Assembly (NCBI GenBank): GCA_028023455.1
Contig: JAQFVV010012394.1
Coordinates: 22,212,900-22,276,899, forward strand
Reading direction: 5' to 3'
Source of the DNA: Epiperipatus broadwayi
Taxonomy: Eukaryota; Onychophora; Udeonychophora; Euonychophora; Peripatidae
Length of the DNA stretch: 64,000 bases
Shown here: positions 1 to 11,064 of the stretch, piece after piece
Layout: every line of letters starts with the position of its first letter
Numbering within the stretch: the stretch's first letter is position 1
Notes under the pieces: model-generated
What the model saw: only the letters and a program-made list of their open reading frames with translations
What the model was told of the DNA's origin: nothing
Databases searched by the model: none
Program-made: the position numbers and the translations under genes

Positions 1-560
1 TTTTCATTTAAAGAAAAAAAGTTTTTGGTCAATTCTTTTTTTTTAAATTAAACTAGTTTAAATATATAATTTACTTTTTGTATAAAAAAAATTTTCAAAC
101 AAGAAACGAAATATTTAATTACTATTGTTTCTTAGGTTCAGCCCCAAGTTGGGTATAGCCATTTGTACTGTGTTCGAATATGGGAGCTCAAAACACCGGT
201 CTCTTAGGGAGAGAAGAACATATTCAGAGAATATGTATGTCCAAACAATAGCTATAAAGTATATAACTAGCATTACATTTCCAGGACATAACTTCTTCTC
301 GACTGTTGAGTTCAGTACCAAGTTCAAAGCACTTTTTTGTTTTGTGTAAACACAGGTGCCAGCTATTTATTCTGAAGAATAAACAATGCACTTTGAACAA
401 TGGCCACTAACTCAATGCCTAAATATCCATGACTAGCTCAGTTACTGGTAACCAATAAAAATTTGTTCCTTAACTAGAGGCATAAAAGAATTGATGGAAA
501 GATTGGTAAAAGGAATTGATAAAAAGAATTAACCGACAAATAAAGTTTAATTTTAAAGAC
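1..560. other. AT-rich flank, no gene recognised
   Basis: I see no gene or clear repeat. Short open frames at about 115-349 exist on both strands over the same bases, lack any recognisable motif and are probably chance. Confidence 0.4.
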
Positions 561-787
561 AATTTATTAACTAACATTTATAAATTTATTAAACGCACAT
601 TGATTACGTAAGTAATATTTACTGAGGCTATAACCTCAACAATATGCGTATAAAATGCGATAGTAGGGACCTCTACAGGTGTTTTAACCACAAGCTTATG
701 CTATGGAAGAAAGAAGAGAACTATCGCATTTTATACGCATATTGTCGAGGTTATAAAACATTTACTAATTTTAAACATTTTATAAAT
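561..787. mobile_element. Foldback hairpin element, family A copy 1
   Basis: Inverted arms of about 39 bp lie at 625-663 and 721-759 (ctatcgcattttatacgcat pairs with its complement) around a loop of about 57 bp. The left part (tttattaaacgcacatt, then a treble of aagtaat, tttact, aggct, taacct) matches the hairpin at 2107-2273 base for base over much of its length, including a leader of similar sequence. The central gggacctctacaggt also matches the centre of that copy in inverse orientation. There is no clean target duplication; an imperfect aacattttataaat-like match flanks it. It is non-coding and probably non-autonomous. Its outer ends are uncertain. Confidence 0.6.
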
Positions 788-2019
788 CTAATATAATACA
801 CGCACATTTTAAATTAATACACTATAATATAGCACAAATAATATTTGACATCTATAAAATTATATAGCATTCACAAACACGCACATCATTAGTTCATTTT
901 ATGCATGCTTATAGAGTTCAAATTACTTGTCTCTGGAGGCTTTACAAATTAATGCAAAGGCTATTATAGAAATAAGAATATGAAATATTATTACCTAGGA
1001 TTTTGAACGTAGATTTAAAACTTTGTTTTCTTCTTGTTTACTGCTTCCATTATGAATATGTCCAGCTAGCTGGGACGTTTCCTTGATGCATTTCATTATT
1101 ATTCATGATTATTATTATTGAAGACAATTAGATACTGACGGAGATTCTTCAAGTTGTTATGCTGGCATTATTTCATGGGCAGATCTTGCTGTTTTCATCG
1201 GACTTCAGGCTGTGGAGAGGCGTATGTTTCCCATGGGTTTTTAAAACTGCATTTCTGTTTCTGGATACATAATAAACTGACCTCTAATACAATTAACTCA
1301 ACTGATTGTCCTCAATGACTTAACTGACTCAATTGATTGTCCGATAAAAAAGGTCTATTTATACCTCTAGCATGTTGTCGAAGTTCCTTTTAATATCGTC
1401 CGGCAATACCTGTTGTCTAAATTCCTTTGATAATCATTTGACGTGTTTTGGAAGATCGTTTAATTAGTAATAGCCATGCGAATGTGTTGTTTTATATGAT
1501 TTTAATTAGTAGCTAATCCTTTGGAGACAAGCTTTTTAATCCTGTTGTTTTATATTTTAATTAATAGTCATCGCTGTGTTTTTTTAATGATAATCTTCTT
1601 TTATTTCATTTTAATATTTATTACGCATACATTTTTATTTATTTACAATCGCACATATATATGCACATATATAACTAGTTTTAAGATTACTTTTCTTTAA
1701 TTCGAATGAAAAGAGATTTGTATTTTTTTAAACTTTAAATTATATTTCAACAAATAATAATAAACTCTACTTCCTCTTATAAAACTTTTCGTTTAACTTT
1801 TCTAACCAAAACTCCCCCTCCCCCCTTTTAATCAATTATTTTCTAACTTTTATTTTAAAAGCTAATGATAGAAAACTATTTGTCTCTTATCTTTTTCGAA
1901 AACAAACTGTAATAAACTCTTCAACATTTAATTTTACGTCTTCCTTTTATGAAAGATTATTTTAATAATTTTTTTAGATAAATTATTATGTACCAATTTC
2001 AATATTGGTACAATAGTGA
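788..2019. other. AT-rich interval, no gene; small tandem repeat
   Basis: No coding frame is recognisable. At about 1290-1341 a 22-base unit (caattgactcaactgattgtcc-like) occurs twice with few changes. The rest is AT-rich with homopolymer runs. Confidence 0.4.
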
Positions 2020-2106
2020 TTGGAAGGGTTGCAAAATGGATGGAAAAAAATTATATAGTGGGAGAAATGCAAGAAGGTTTTTGATCAGATAACTATATAG
2101 GAGATA

Positions 2107-2273
2107 ATTATAAATTTTATTAAACGCCCATTATTATATTAAGTAATAATTTACTAAGGCTGTAACCTTAGAAATAAGCGTCTGAAAAATATGAAGGTAA
2201 GACCTATAGAGGTCCCTACCTTTGTATTTTTCAGACGCTTATTTCTAAGGTTACAGCCTTAGTAAATTATTAC
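2107..2273 (+). mobile_element. Foldback hairpin element, family A copy 2, with 12-bp target duplication
   Basis: The element is flanked by an exact 12-bp direct repeat, atataggagata, at 2095-2106 and 2274-2285. Removing element plus one repeat restores the LINE frame (GDSLFV-type sequence), so the ends are exact. Bases 2107-2142 form a 36-base unpaired leader. From 2143 to 2273 the sequence folds into a nearly perfect hairpin with arms of about 55 bp. There is no coding capacity. A stem followed by ttagaaata in the arm resembles the stem II and GAAA part of a hammerhead, but the CTGATGA part is missing, so no ribozyme is called here. Confidence 0.85.
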
Positions 2274-2444
2274 ATATAGGAGATAGTTTATTTGTAGTAA
2301 CACAACTTATGGATATGAGTAGGAATACAGGTAGACAGTTATATATGGTTTTTATAGATATAAAGAAGGCATATGATAGAGTAAGTTTAGTAAATTTGGG
2401 AATGAATGGAGCTTTAGTGGATATTATTAAGAAATTATATAAAA

Positions 2445-2565
2445 ATAATTACTATACATATCAATTAAGGAATATAGAATCAGATAAAGTTAAAAATGGG
2501 TGGGATAATTACTATACATATCAATTAAGGAATATAGAATCAGATAAAGTTAAAAATGGGTGGGA
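2445..2565 (+). repeat. Exact 60-bp tandem duplication inside LINE RT
   Basis: Bases 2445-2505 are identical to 2505-2565, a period of 60. The duplication keeps the reading frame and adds 20 residues (NYYTYQLRNIESDKVKNGWD) to the polymerase. Perfect identity means it is recent relative to the decay of the surrounding LINE, or maintained by conversion. Confidence 0.95.
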
Positions 2566-3420
2566 CTAAGGCAAGGATGTCCTCTGTCACCTGTTTTGTT
2601 TTTGTTGTATTTGAGAGAAATAGAGAGAGCAATAGAAAAACTAGGAAGAGGGGTGGAGATACCATTAATAGGTGTCAAGGGAGTATATATATTGTCGGGT
2701 TTTTTATTTGCAGATGATGTTTTTTCGTGTGCAAAAAAAAGGAAAGATATGGAAGTTATGTTGAGGACATGCACAAAGGTAAGTTATAGAGATGGTGTTA
2801 AATTTAGTGAAGAAAAATCAAAAGTAATGATGATTAATAGTGGAAAAAGAGAAGACAAAAAAAATTTATTGGAGGATATAGAATTAAATGTCGTGAATAG
2901 ATATAATTATTTGAAAATCATCTTAAATAATCAGAGAAATTGCTTGGATGAATGGGGAAGGAAGTGATAAATGAAGCAAAGAAAAGAAAGTAATTGATAA
3001 ATAAAACAACAGAGTTCTCATATAATAAATATAATGTAACTAGAATTGTATGGAAGGAAATCATAATAGCAGGGTTAGCATATGGTAATGATGCGTTATG
3101 TGTTAGCAAAGGGGTATTAGATTACTTAGAAAAAATACAAAGAAAAGTATGAAGACATGCATTAGATGCAGAAGTGTGGATGGCAAAGGAGGCAATTCAA
3201 GGAGAAATGGGATGGTCAAGTTTTTATGTGAGAGATGAAAACAGCAAAATAAAAATGTTCAGTATATTGCACTTTATGGATAATAAAAGAATAGCCAAAA
3301 TAATATTTAACTAGATTATGAATAAAGGGCGGGCAACATATGGGTGCAAAGGGTAATGGAATATGCAGAAGATTTAGATAAAAATTTATGTCAGTATACT
3401 GAAGCAATAGAACTGTAAAT

Positions 3421-4984
3421 CAGATCCATGCTTATATGTTTCTAAACTAGGATTGAACCTGATCCACACTTGTAACAATGATTATAAAACTTTCTGTCTG
3501 ACATATACATTGAATTTCTAGATGGGTTAATAAGTAAATAAAACCTCAAAAGTTTCTATTTAAAACTTTGATTATAAATATTGGATGGACTCGTCTATAA
3601 TTATATGTGCGTGGATACATATATATAATTATAGACGGAAACTTTTATAAAAATCAAGAAATACAATTTTAAAATAATATTTTTTTTAAGTCAAAGTATT
3701 TTATTCTGGAGATTTACTTTTGCGAGAAACTTTGGTCACATTCTTTAGTAGAAAACAAAAGAAAATCCATTAGCAAAGTAATAATGGATTTTTTAATTAA
3801 ATTAAAAATAAATCATAAGAAAGATATTTTAAAGAAAAATTCCTCAAATCTAAGTAAACGTAAAGTAGATTTGAAACAATAAAATTAGTGGGTTTATTGC
3901 GAGAGTGGATCTTAAGAAGACAATATTAAAATATTAGAGATTGATGATTATGATCGCCTGAGTCAAATATATCCACTTTGCCTTGGGCTAAGGAAAAAAG
4001 GGAATTTTCAAGAAGTACTCTGGAAACGTATAAATAGACCAGGAGAACAATAGGAAGAGATTTAGTCAGTTTGTTTGAGAAATAGCATGGCAAATCCACG
4101 CCGATTTATTTTAAAAATATATGTGTGGCAATATGACAGTGGGGTCTCAAGTATGATCGCCAAAATAACTTGAAGTCGGAAAATTTTCATTACATGTTTG
4201 AATTTTAGACTGCTGAACTGTAAACTCTTGAACCAAATCATATAGCTAGCTATTCCTATGCCGAAATAATGAAAACCAACTTCAAATCATCATTCCGTTA
4301 TTGGACCTATATTTTAAATGTGGACTCTAAATAAATTAGGTAATATCTTTTAATTTGTTTTTATTTCTAACCTCCTAATTTGTTCTCCAATTTCAGTTGA
4401 CCATATATTTAAGCTGATCACTGTTTATATCTGCTAATGATTGATGTTCACATTCACTGATTTTAACGTGTTAATGAGATTATTATTTTCTCCTAAAGTA
4501 AATATACCAACTGATGGGTAATTATATTCATCATTGTTGTTATCCTGAAATAGAAGTAAAAGTTGATTATTAAATTGGTATGGCTTTTCTTTTTCATAAT
4601 CACTATTTTATAGTGTTGGAAGATGACAGCCTTTCCATAATGCAATAATTATCAAAACTAATTATCTCCACTTGGAGACCAGACTTCATCTTGATGAACT
4701 TTTTATGTATTATTCAATATCATTTAATTCCACATTTGTAACTCTTTTTATCCACTTGCAGTTTTGAATTTTATCTGACATTATTTAACCTTTCTTATTT
4801 ATAATAGTCATGAAAATTTTGGAACACGACAAAAAGAAGACAAATATCAGTCTTAATGTTTCAAATGCCCAATATTTTAATAAATAATTAATTTACAAGA
4901 ATAATATCAGATAACATACAATTAACAAATATTATTTAAATAAAATATTAATACTCTCTTTTAACAAGGATAAATAACCTAAAT
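3421..4984. other. AT-rich interval with one short perfect hairpin
   Basis: No gene is seen. A perfect 15-bp inverted repeat, cgtctataattatat, lies at 3592-3606 with its complement at 3623-3637 (16-base loop). It may be a tiny foldback remnant. Confidence 0.45.
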
Positions 4985-6900
4985 TACTAATCAACAAATA
5001 GGTGTTGTCAAAACCTTTTTCAGAATTGTTTCTACATTTGGAAATATCTGCAAAACACCAATTAGCACTTGTCCATTTCAATAAAATTGATGTTTTCTCC
5101 TTTTATGAATGAAGTGAAATCAATTTTGTTGTTAAAATATTTAATGTCAATATCTTTAAGACATGTTATAGTTATTCTGTTCACATATTTATCAAATTCA
5201 GCACCAGTCATTTGAAAATTGAAAAATAATTGAAATTCTATTGGTACATTATTATATCTGACCATTTTAGAAATGAGCACACTTTTATTACAAATTTTTG
5301 TTTTACAATGAAATGTGCCTCATGATGAATTATTTATTCAAATTGCAATTTTCTTCTTTTAAATTCTGAACATCTTATAGTTTCAGTTTTCTAATAATAG
5401 ATTTGCATCATTTTCACTTAACACTCAATTTATTCCTGACATCCATGATAAATTTGGAAAGTGATTTCCACAGATGTATCCCTAACAACAAGCTTTATTG
5501 CAAAACTTGTGATTTACTAATACTATTTGTTCATTTTAACAACTTCTCACATGAAACTGTTCATAAACTGGTTTTATATTCATTAAAGTATACTAATAGT
5601 TTCTTTGCCTCCAATTTACTCATTGGTTTTTTATTATGGACTCACTGGTTTGAATTAGAGCTTTTTTTAATATTTTGATAATTAGTTTTTAATGCTGAAA
5701 CAGCATCTGATTTTGATGCCTATCTTACATTAGTTATCCTTTTTATATGTTGAGATTGAAGGTCTGTTATATTCTTTATGAGTATATTCCATTGGTGAAT
5801 GGAAATTTTAAAATGGTCAATATAATGCAATGTTCCAGAACAGGATTCCACATCAATTTCTTATTAAATTTAGGATATATCTAGAATGTGGTACATACAT
5901 TACTATATCAATATGATGTTTTATTCTAGCTTGTAATCAGTAGCCATATTTGTTGTATTATCATTATTCTCCCAACAAATTTCCAATTTTGAGATATCCC
6001 AAAGAATGTTTCTTATTTTTATCAACAAATATTAGTTGATCTAAATGACTCTATTAGGTTTGAATTTATAGTAATGGAGTCATAAATTGCTACTTGAACT
6101 TCAGAAATTAAATATTGCCGCCCAATAAATTTATGAATTCATTGCATACAATGTATGATAAACTATATACATTATTAATTCTTTGCAATGGATGTTTCAA
6201 GGAAAAAATTATCAAATTCTATTTTCCTGTTGACTGCAATTTGTGACTTGTGTGATCATGAACTGTTAATTCCAACTGGTAGTTACAAATTAAACAATTA
6301 CTTATTTTAGAATAGCACTATTTTTTTTAATCAATTTATTTTTCCACATACATATAGTTATGGGCAGTGATTAGTAATCAATGTTAGAGAACCAACAGTG
6401 AGTTGAAATGTCACATGGAAGCCATGTTTTTTTTTAAGCATCAGGCTAAATTTCTCCAATCGGTCAATCTCTTGAAAGTACTTTTTATAATTGTGAAAAT
6501 AATCTATACACATGATAATAAACAGGATCGAAAATAATAAGCAATGATGAGATTTTTGGTGCCATTTGGTTTAACAAAATAAAAATTAGATTCAAAAACA
6601 TTTCTATAGTAAAAATGACTTCTATCAGTATATTGCAATTTGATAGTTATGTTTCCAACACTATGTGGTTTATTTATTAAATAGTATTCTATTATTTTAT
6701 CAGAATATTCATTGATCACAAAGCAATATCAGTGGGGAAATCACAACCTTTTTTTTTACTGTCAATTTTTTACATTGAGAACATCTACATCATAAGGTTT
6801 TAATGCTACATATTGCTATACTTCTTTTCCATTTCACTCTTTAGTTATTTCCAATTCCTCTTGTTTTTCATCAGTAATGAATGTGTCATATCTGACCTTG
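4985..6900 (-). pseudogene. hAT-like (ZMYM/DUF4371-type) transposase relic
   Basis: Reading the minus strand, fragments in broken frames follow the order of a hAT transposase. About 6504-6719 gives INEYSDKIIEYYLINKPHS, about 5400-5700 gives EAKKLLVYFNEYKTSL, about 5062-5280 gives FQMTGAEFDKYVNRITI, and about 5000-5040 gives QIFPNVETILKKVLTTPIC. The last resembles the start of the hAT C-terminal dimerisation region (P-N-V-x-T-x-L-x-x-x-L-T-x-P). The following SAERSFS block is absent, so the 3' end is lost. Many stops and frameshifts make it non-functional. No terminal inverted repeats or target duplications were found. The family call rests mainly on the dimerisation-region fragment. Confidence 0.45.
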
Positions 6901-7921
6901 CCATCAGAAGTGGACTAGTTCAGATTCCTTTCTTATCTGATCGGATTTAGCACACATTGCCATAAACCAATGTGTAAACATGTGGACACCCAATGTATAA
7001 ACATTGCCAAAGTAAGATAAAGGATATGGCAATAAATAGTCAGCCTTTTTGGAGGCAAGCCAGAGAATGCCTGTCTACTTATGCAACTGAACATGCTCTC
7101 CATTGAAACCATTTCCAACAGTGAAGATGTTTCTCCTAGTCACTAACTGATATGTCTGCACAGTGAGGCAAGCCCCATGATAGAACTGGAAACTGCTACG
7201 ACTTCGACAGACTCGAGGCAAGCTGTTTAGTATAGCCAGAAGAGTCATTTAACATGCTTAAGGCAAACTGTCCAGTACAGCTGGAAGAGTTAAGACAAGA
7301 ACTCATGAGGCAAGCTAATATAATACAGCTGGAAGTGAGTCCAGTCATGTGGCATGACCAGCATAGTATTAACTACATTTATCTATGTACAATTTTATTT
7401 TGGGAATGTTCATATTTATTTTGATATTATTGTTGGTTTGAGTCTGAAACCTACAATTCAGCCTAACACCAATTCTTGATCTTTCGTTATTTCAATTTCC
7501 TTTTCAGTTCACACAGTTAACTTTAGTTAACAAATTTTTTTTCTACAACTTTTTTTTAAAAAAGTTTGTGGTTATTCGCTATGCTGTGAAACCTACTCTT
7601 CATAGCTAATTAATAACATAAAAAATGATAAATAAATTATAATAGCAATGTAAAATTAAATGAATTTTGCCTTAAGAGTTATTTTTATATTCAGTGGTAG
7701 ATTCTTATAATCAACTAAAATTGAATGGATTTTATTGCTTGGGATGTGACTTTAATTAAATAGATATTAGTAATAGCAATTAATTGTGATTTTTTCCTCT
7801 ATAAATTTTTAATTTTAGCCCATCTTTAACACTCATTAAATTACACAACTGCATGTGTTAATAATTCTTTTAAATAAAGATTTATCTCAAGCCGGTAATA
7901 AAATACATATTTTTACAATAT
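6901..7921. other. Non-coding interval with degenerate LTR-like short repeats
   Basis: No open frame of interest. At about 7160-7340 a phrase of the type gaggcaagct...acagctggaa recurs three or four times at spacings of 60-70 bases. Related phrases occur in the G1 LTR sequences at 14.4 kb and 36.3 kb, so this is probably a very old LTR fragment of that family. Confidence 0.35.
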
Positions 7922-7935
7922 ATAGTTTATTATAT

Positions 7936-8890
7936 AAACAGTGAGCATTGCCAATTGCTCAACAAGCTTTGTGATAAATGCTTAGCCAGAGAAAGCATTT
8001 AAAATATCTTTAACAGGAACCCCCCCCCCAACTTCTGACCATGGTTTCGTGTTTTGGCACTCCTCAGAGAGGCAATAGGATAGCTTCAAACACTAGATCT
8101 AAAATACCAATCCAAAGTCAGCATTTATCTAAAAGTTAACTATTGAGTGGAAAATCTTAAATTTTCAGACACCTACATGTCTTCAAACCCAGCTATCCAA
8201 CTCAAATAGCTATATGGGGCTGAAAGATCTTCAGCCAAACAATATATTATTAGTCTTAGCAATATAACATCGCATAAGACTTAAAGCAGGGATTATAAAT
8301 AGTCAAATAAAAAATAGTCATAGATCACATGATTCCATTCTCTTAAGCTTGTAGATATAAACAGTGAGCATTGCCAGCTTGTTGAGCAATTGGCAATGCT
8401 CACTGTTTATATCTTACAAGCTTAAGAGAATGGGGTCATGTGATCTATGACTATTTTTTATTTTACCATTTATAGTTTCTGCTTTAAGTCTTATGCCATG
8501 TTATATTGCTAAGACTACTAATATATGTTTTGGCTGAAGATCTCTCAGCTCCATATAGCTATTTGAGTTGGATAGCTGGGTTTGAAGACATATAGGTGTC
8601 TGAAATTTTCAGATTTTCCACTCAATAGATAACTTTTAGATAAATGCTGGCTTTGGGTAAATATTTTTAGATCTATGGTCTGCAGCTATCTTAGTGCCTC
8701 TCTGAGGAGTGCCAAAGCACGAAACCATGGTCAGAAGTTAGGGAGCGGGTTCCTGACAGAGATATTTTAAATGTTTTCTCTGGCTAGGCATTTATCACAA
8801 AGCTTGTTGAGCAATTGACATTGCTCACTGTTTATATCTTACAAGCTTAAGAGAATGGGGTCATGTGATCTATGACTATTTTTTATTTAA
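7936..8890 (-). mobile_element. 955-bp palindromic foldback element with 14-bp target duplication
   Basis: An exact 14-bp repeat, atagtttattatat, flanks it at 7922-7935 and 8891-8904. The left arm, about 7936-8372, is the inverse of 8374-8833 with scattered mismatches. Bases 8807-8888 directly repeat the first 82 bases of the right arm (gttgagcaatt...), so the right side is a unit of about 433 bp plus the start of a second unit in tandem. In minus orientation it reads leader (57 bases, 8890-8834), body starting aaacagtgagc, then the inverted body. Within the unit, aagcttgt and acaagctt pair around an inner gagca/tgctc stem, giving a hammerhead-like layout, but no conserved CTGANGA and GAAA core is present. 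No coding capacity. Confidence 0.85.
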
Positions 8891-9431
8891 ATAGTTTATT
8901 ATATGTTTTATAATACACTGTAATTTATTATATATTTTTGAAATTCAATACATATTTTTCAATTTGATTTTATTATTTAAATACATTTCGTTTTTTATTA
9001 TTTTGTTTTGAAGCAGCTATTTTTATTTTTATTAAAAAGACTTCTGGGCTGATTGATGTTTGTGATTGGATTGCAAGCATGGTATAGTTCATTGGAACTT
9101 CAGTCGCTTCCTGTTCGGTTATATATAATTCGAGTTACTTACTATCAAAAACTGTAATTCTCTTTGATGTTCTATTTGCGTAAATAAATAATCCTGAATT
9201 TCTGTAAAATAAATTCTCAACAAGAATATCTTTTAAACAGTGCTGCCCTCTTCGGTTTTTATGATTATCACTATAAAATATTTTACAATTTTAATAATAT
9301 AAAACGTTCTTTCAATATATATATAATTCTTAATTTTATAATTAGCAGATGCAATGCATAATTTTTAAAATATATATATAATTATTTTCAAAACTGTGAA
9401 ATTACTCCTAAAGCAGCTCCCTATTGTTAGT

Positions 9432-9645
9432 AAGATTGTCTATTGGATTATTATGCACTTTAGGAATGGCTCGATGATGCTCTAATTTAGATAACCCTCT
9501 ACAAAAAAATCCTGCCTATTGTTTATTCCTAATATTTGATGACCTATTCAAAACAAAATATATGAAACTTAATAAGGCTGGCTGCCTATTGGATTGCTAT
9601 ACCTTTTTAGAGGTGACTCGATGAGAGCCTTGTGAAAACGATAAA
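9432..9645. repeat. Degenerate tandem duplication, period about 153
   Basis: A phrase of the form ctattggatt...ctttaggaatggctcgatga at about 9438-9477 returns at about 9590-9630 as ctattggattgctata...aggtgactcgatga. It is old and imperfect. Confidence 0.45.
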
Positions 9646-9837
9646 AACCAAAGTTGATGATAGATTTTTTTTGGGGGAGGGGTATTTAATATCTTTTGAC
9701 TTCACAATGATAATCCTTTTTATATCTTCACTTGTAATTTATACTCAGAAGTAGCATGTTATTTCATCCCTCATTATTAATTATAAAAATTGTGGAAGTA
9801 TTTTTATAATGTGAACAAGACAAAAAAAAATAGATTT

Positions 9838-9945
9838 TTTTTTTTTTTTTTTTTAAGTGTCATAGCATCGGCCGGGACGCGAACCCGCAACCAGGGCAAC
9901 TGCCTGCAAGTGCAAGGCAGTCGCGCTGACCTCTCAGCTTAATTT
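9838..9945 (-). mobile_element. tRNA-derived SINE, subfamily 1, minus strand
   Basis: On the minus strand the order is a box A-like segment (gagaggtcagcgcgact), an expanded middle (gccttgcacttgcaggcagt), a box B-like segment (gggttcgcgtcccgg), the tail gccgatgctatgaca and then a poly-A run, seen here as a T-run at about 9835-9854. The same unit occurs near 10.97, 32.9 and 35.7 kb. It is a retroposon copy, not a tRNA gene: no acceptor stem pairs. The 5' end is slightly eroded. It lies immediately beside the foldback element at 9978. Confidence 0.85.
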
Positions 9946-9977
9946 GTTTTAAATGTACAATAATTAATTTAAAGATT

Positions 9978-10290
9978 GAAATAAGCGAGATGTTTAAACT
10001 TTGCGGTTAAATATTACTATATAAATATGATTTGTGCTAACGACGCATACGCACACAAATAATAATTTTTAAATTCTTTATATATTACAATAATACAAAA
10101 TAAATGTGTATAAGTTAGGCTGAGCGCTTTCAAGGGACACAGCCTTCATAGCACTACTATGAGGGCTGTATCCCTTGCAAGCTCTCAGCCACACTTATAT
10201 ACATTTATTTTATATTATTTTAATATATAAAGAATTTAAAAATTCAGCTTTGTGTGTGTATATGCGTCGTTAGCGCAAATCATATTTATA
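9978..10290 (+). mobile_element. 313-bp foldback element with 13-bp target duplication
   Basis: The exact repeat taatttaaagatt lies at 9965-9977 and 10291-10303. A leader of 42 bases (9978-10019) is unpaired. From 10020 to 10290 the sequence is one large hairpin with arms of about 130 bp and a loop of only a few bases near 10160. In the arms ggctgagagcttgcaaggg followed by atacag (minus strand of about 10165-10195) resembles a hammerhead stem II with one deleted U in the CTGATGA box, but this is only suggestive. No coding capacity. Confidence 0.85.
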
Positions 10291-10420
10291 TAATTTAAAG
10301 ATTAAAAAATAAAATACCAACATGATCTTTTAATAAGAATAGATAATTTAAATTAATAAACCAAGCTGCATAGACATTTGCATATTAGTAAAAAAAGTAA
10401 AATAAAATGTATAGATCAAT

Positions 10421-10751
10421 AATTATAAATATAGGGGATTTGAACACAAATTTTCAAGCACCCTTCAACTATCCACACTATCTCATACCGCTGATACACA
10501 TGACCACGCACATGTAGAAAAGATAAATATTCACCAATATATATATTTCGTGCTGAACTACTGATTATATATGTATGTGGGAGATGATAATGCGGACCAA
10601 CTGATGAGTGCTAGTTCAACATGTAATACGTACATTGGTGATTATTTATCTTTTCTACATGTAAGTGGTTATGTATATCAGTGGTATGATATAGTGCGGA
10701 TAGTTGAAGGATGCTTGAAAATCTGTGTTCAAATCCCCTATATTTACAATT
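10421..10751 (+). mobile_element. Palindromic element with tRNA-like Pol III boxes and a split hammerhead
   Basis: Arms of about 120-130 bp (10421-10549 and 10633-10751) are inverse copies. Each arm ends in a tRNA-like segment. In the right arm a box A-like stretch (tatcagtggtatgat, 10676-10690) is followed by a box B-like stretch (tgttcaaatcccc, 10726-10738). The central part carries hammerhead pieces. In the right arm ccaa then CTGATGA sits at 10597-10607, followed by gtgctagttca and, after a degenerate part, ttggtg. In the left arm, read on the minus strand, agttcagcac GAAA, a palindromic atatatat and ttggtg survive. Together they give stem I accaa/ttggt, stem II gtgct/agcac, the full core and a palindromic stem III. 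The layout recalls schistosome Sm-alpha elements, which are tRNA-like SINE repeats with a hammerhead. No target duplication is clear. Confidence 0.7.
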
Positions 10752-10966
10752 AAACTTCAGATATATGAAGAATGTTTGTATTTCAAATCTTAGATTAATA
10801 ATTAATGAAAATATTAGATACTTTTTAAAGTGGAAAATGAATTGGACCACCTGTGATAAATTAGATGATTTGTTAAAATTGTTGTCAAAATAATTGATTA
10901 CCCAATAATCTTTATGAAATTAATAAATATATTTTTATTCATTGTGAATGTTTAGCATTTTAATGC

Positions 10967-11064
10967 ATTGGTGGTCGAGCGACGGCTGCTTTACAAGCAG
11001 TTATTCCGGGTTAGCGGGTTCGCTTTCCGGCTGATGTTATGACATATGAGAAAAAAAAAAAAGC
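10967..11064 (+). mobile_element. tRNA-derived SINE, subfamily 1
   Basis: The plus strand reads tgcattggtggtcgagcgac, a variable middle (ctttacaagcagttattccg), a box B-like gcgggttcgctttccgg, the tail ctgatgttatgacatatgag and an A-run at 11051-11062. It differs from the 32.9-kb copy by several substitutions in the box regions, so it is an older insertion. Confidence 0.85.

Larger units (their letters stand above)
2020..3420 (+). pseudogene. Non-LTR (LINE) reverse transcriptase remnant, not RTE family
   Basis: This is the RT and C-terminal part of a dead LINE. From about 2290 one frame reads MVFIDIKKAYDRV, the fingers/palm A motif. After a one-base frame break near 2557-2566 the next frame reads GLRQGCPLSP (motif B) at about 2563-2590 and FLFADDVF (the FADD catalytic motif) at about 2702-2725. 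The track then decays through several stops, but AGLAYGNDALCVSK and AKEAIQGEMGWSSFYVR remain at about 3070-3235, typical of the region after RT in LINE-type polymerases. The N-terminal endonuclease is not visible. The frame is broken by a hairpin insertion at 2107-2273 and stretched by an exact 60-bp duplication at 2445-2565. The LINE clade is uncertain; it differs clearly from the RTE copies elsewhere in the window. Confidence 0.8.

Noticed and set aside
125-349. Overlapping opposite-strand open frames of 70-74 codons
   Set aside because: No domain or conservation signal; frames of this size occur by chance.
2143-2273. Hammerhead in hairpin family A
   Set aside because: A stem followed by GAAA is present but CTGATGA is absent in both copies; only suggestive.
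10160-10200. Hammerhead in the 9978-10290 element
   Set aside because: CTGAGAG lacks one core base and GAAA reads GATA; not enough without other copies.
10571-10893. Open frames of 60-79 codons in the palindrome
   Set aside because: They run through non-coding inverted repeats and tRNA-like sequence on both strands.
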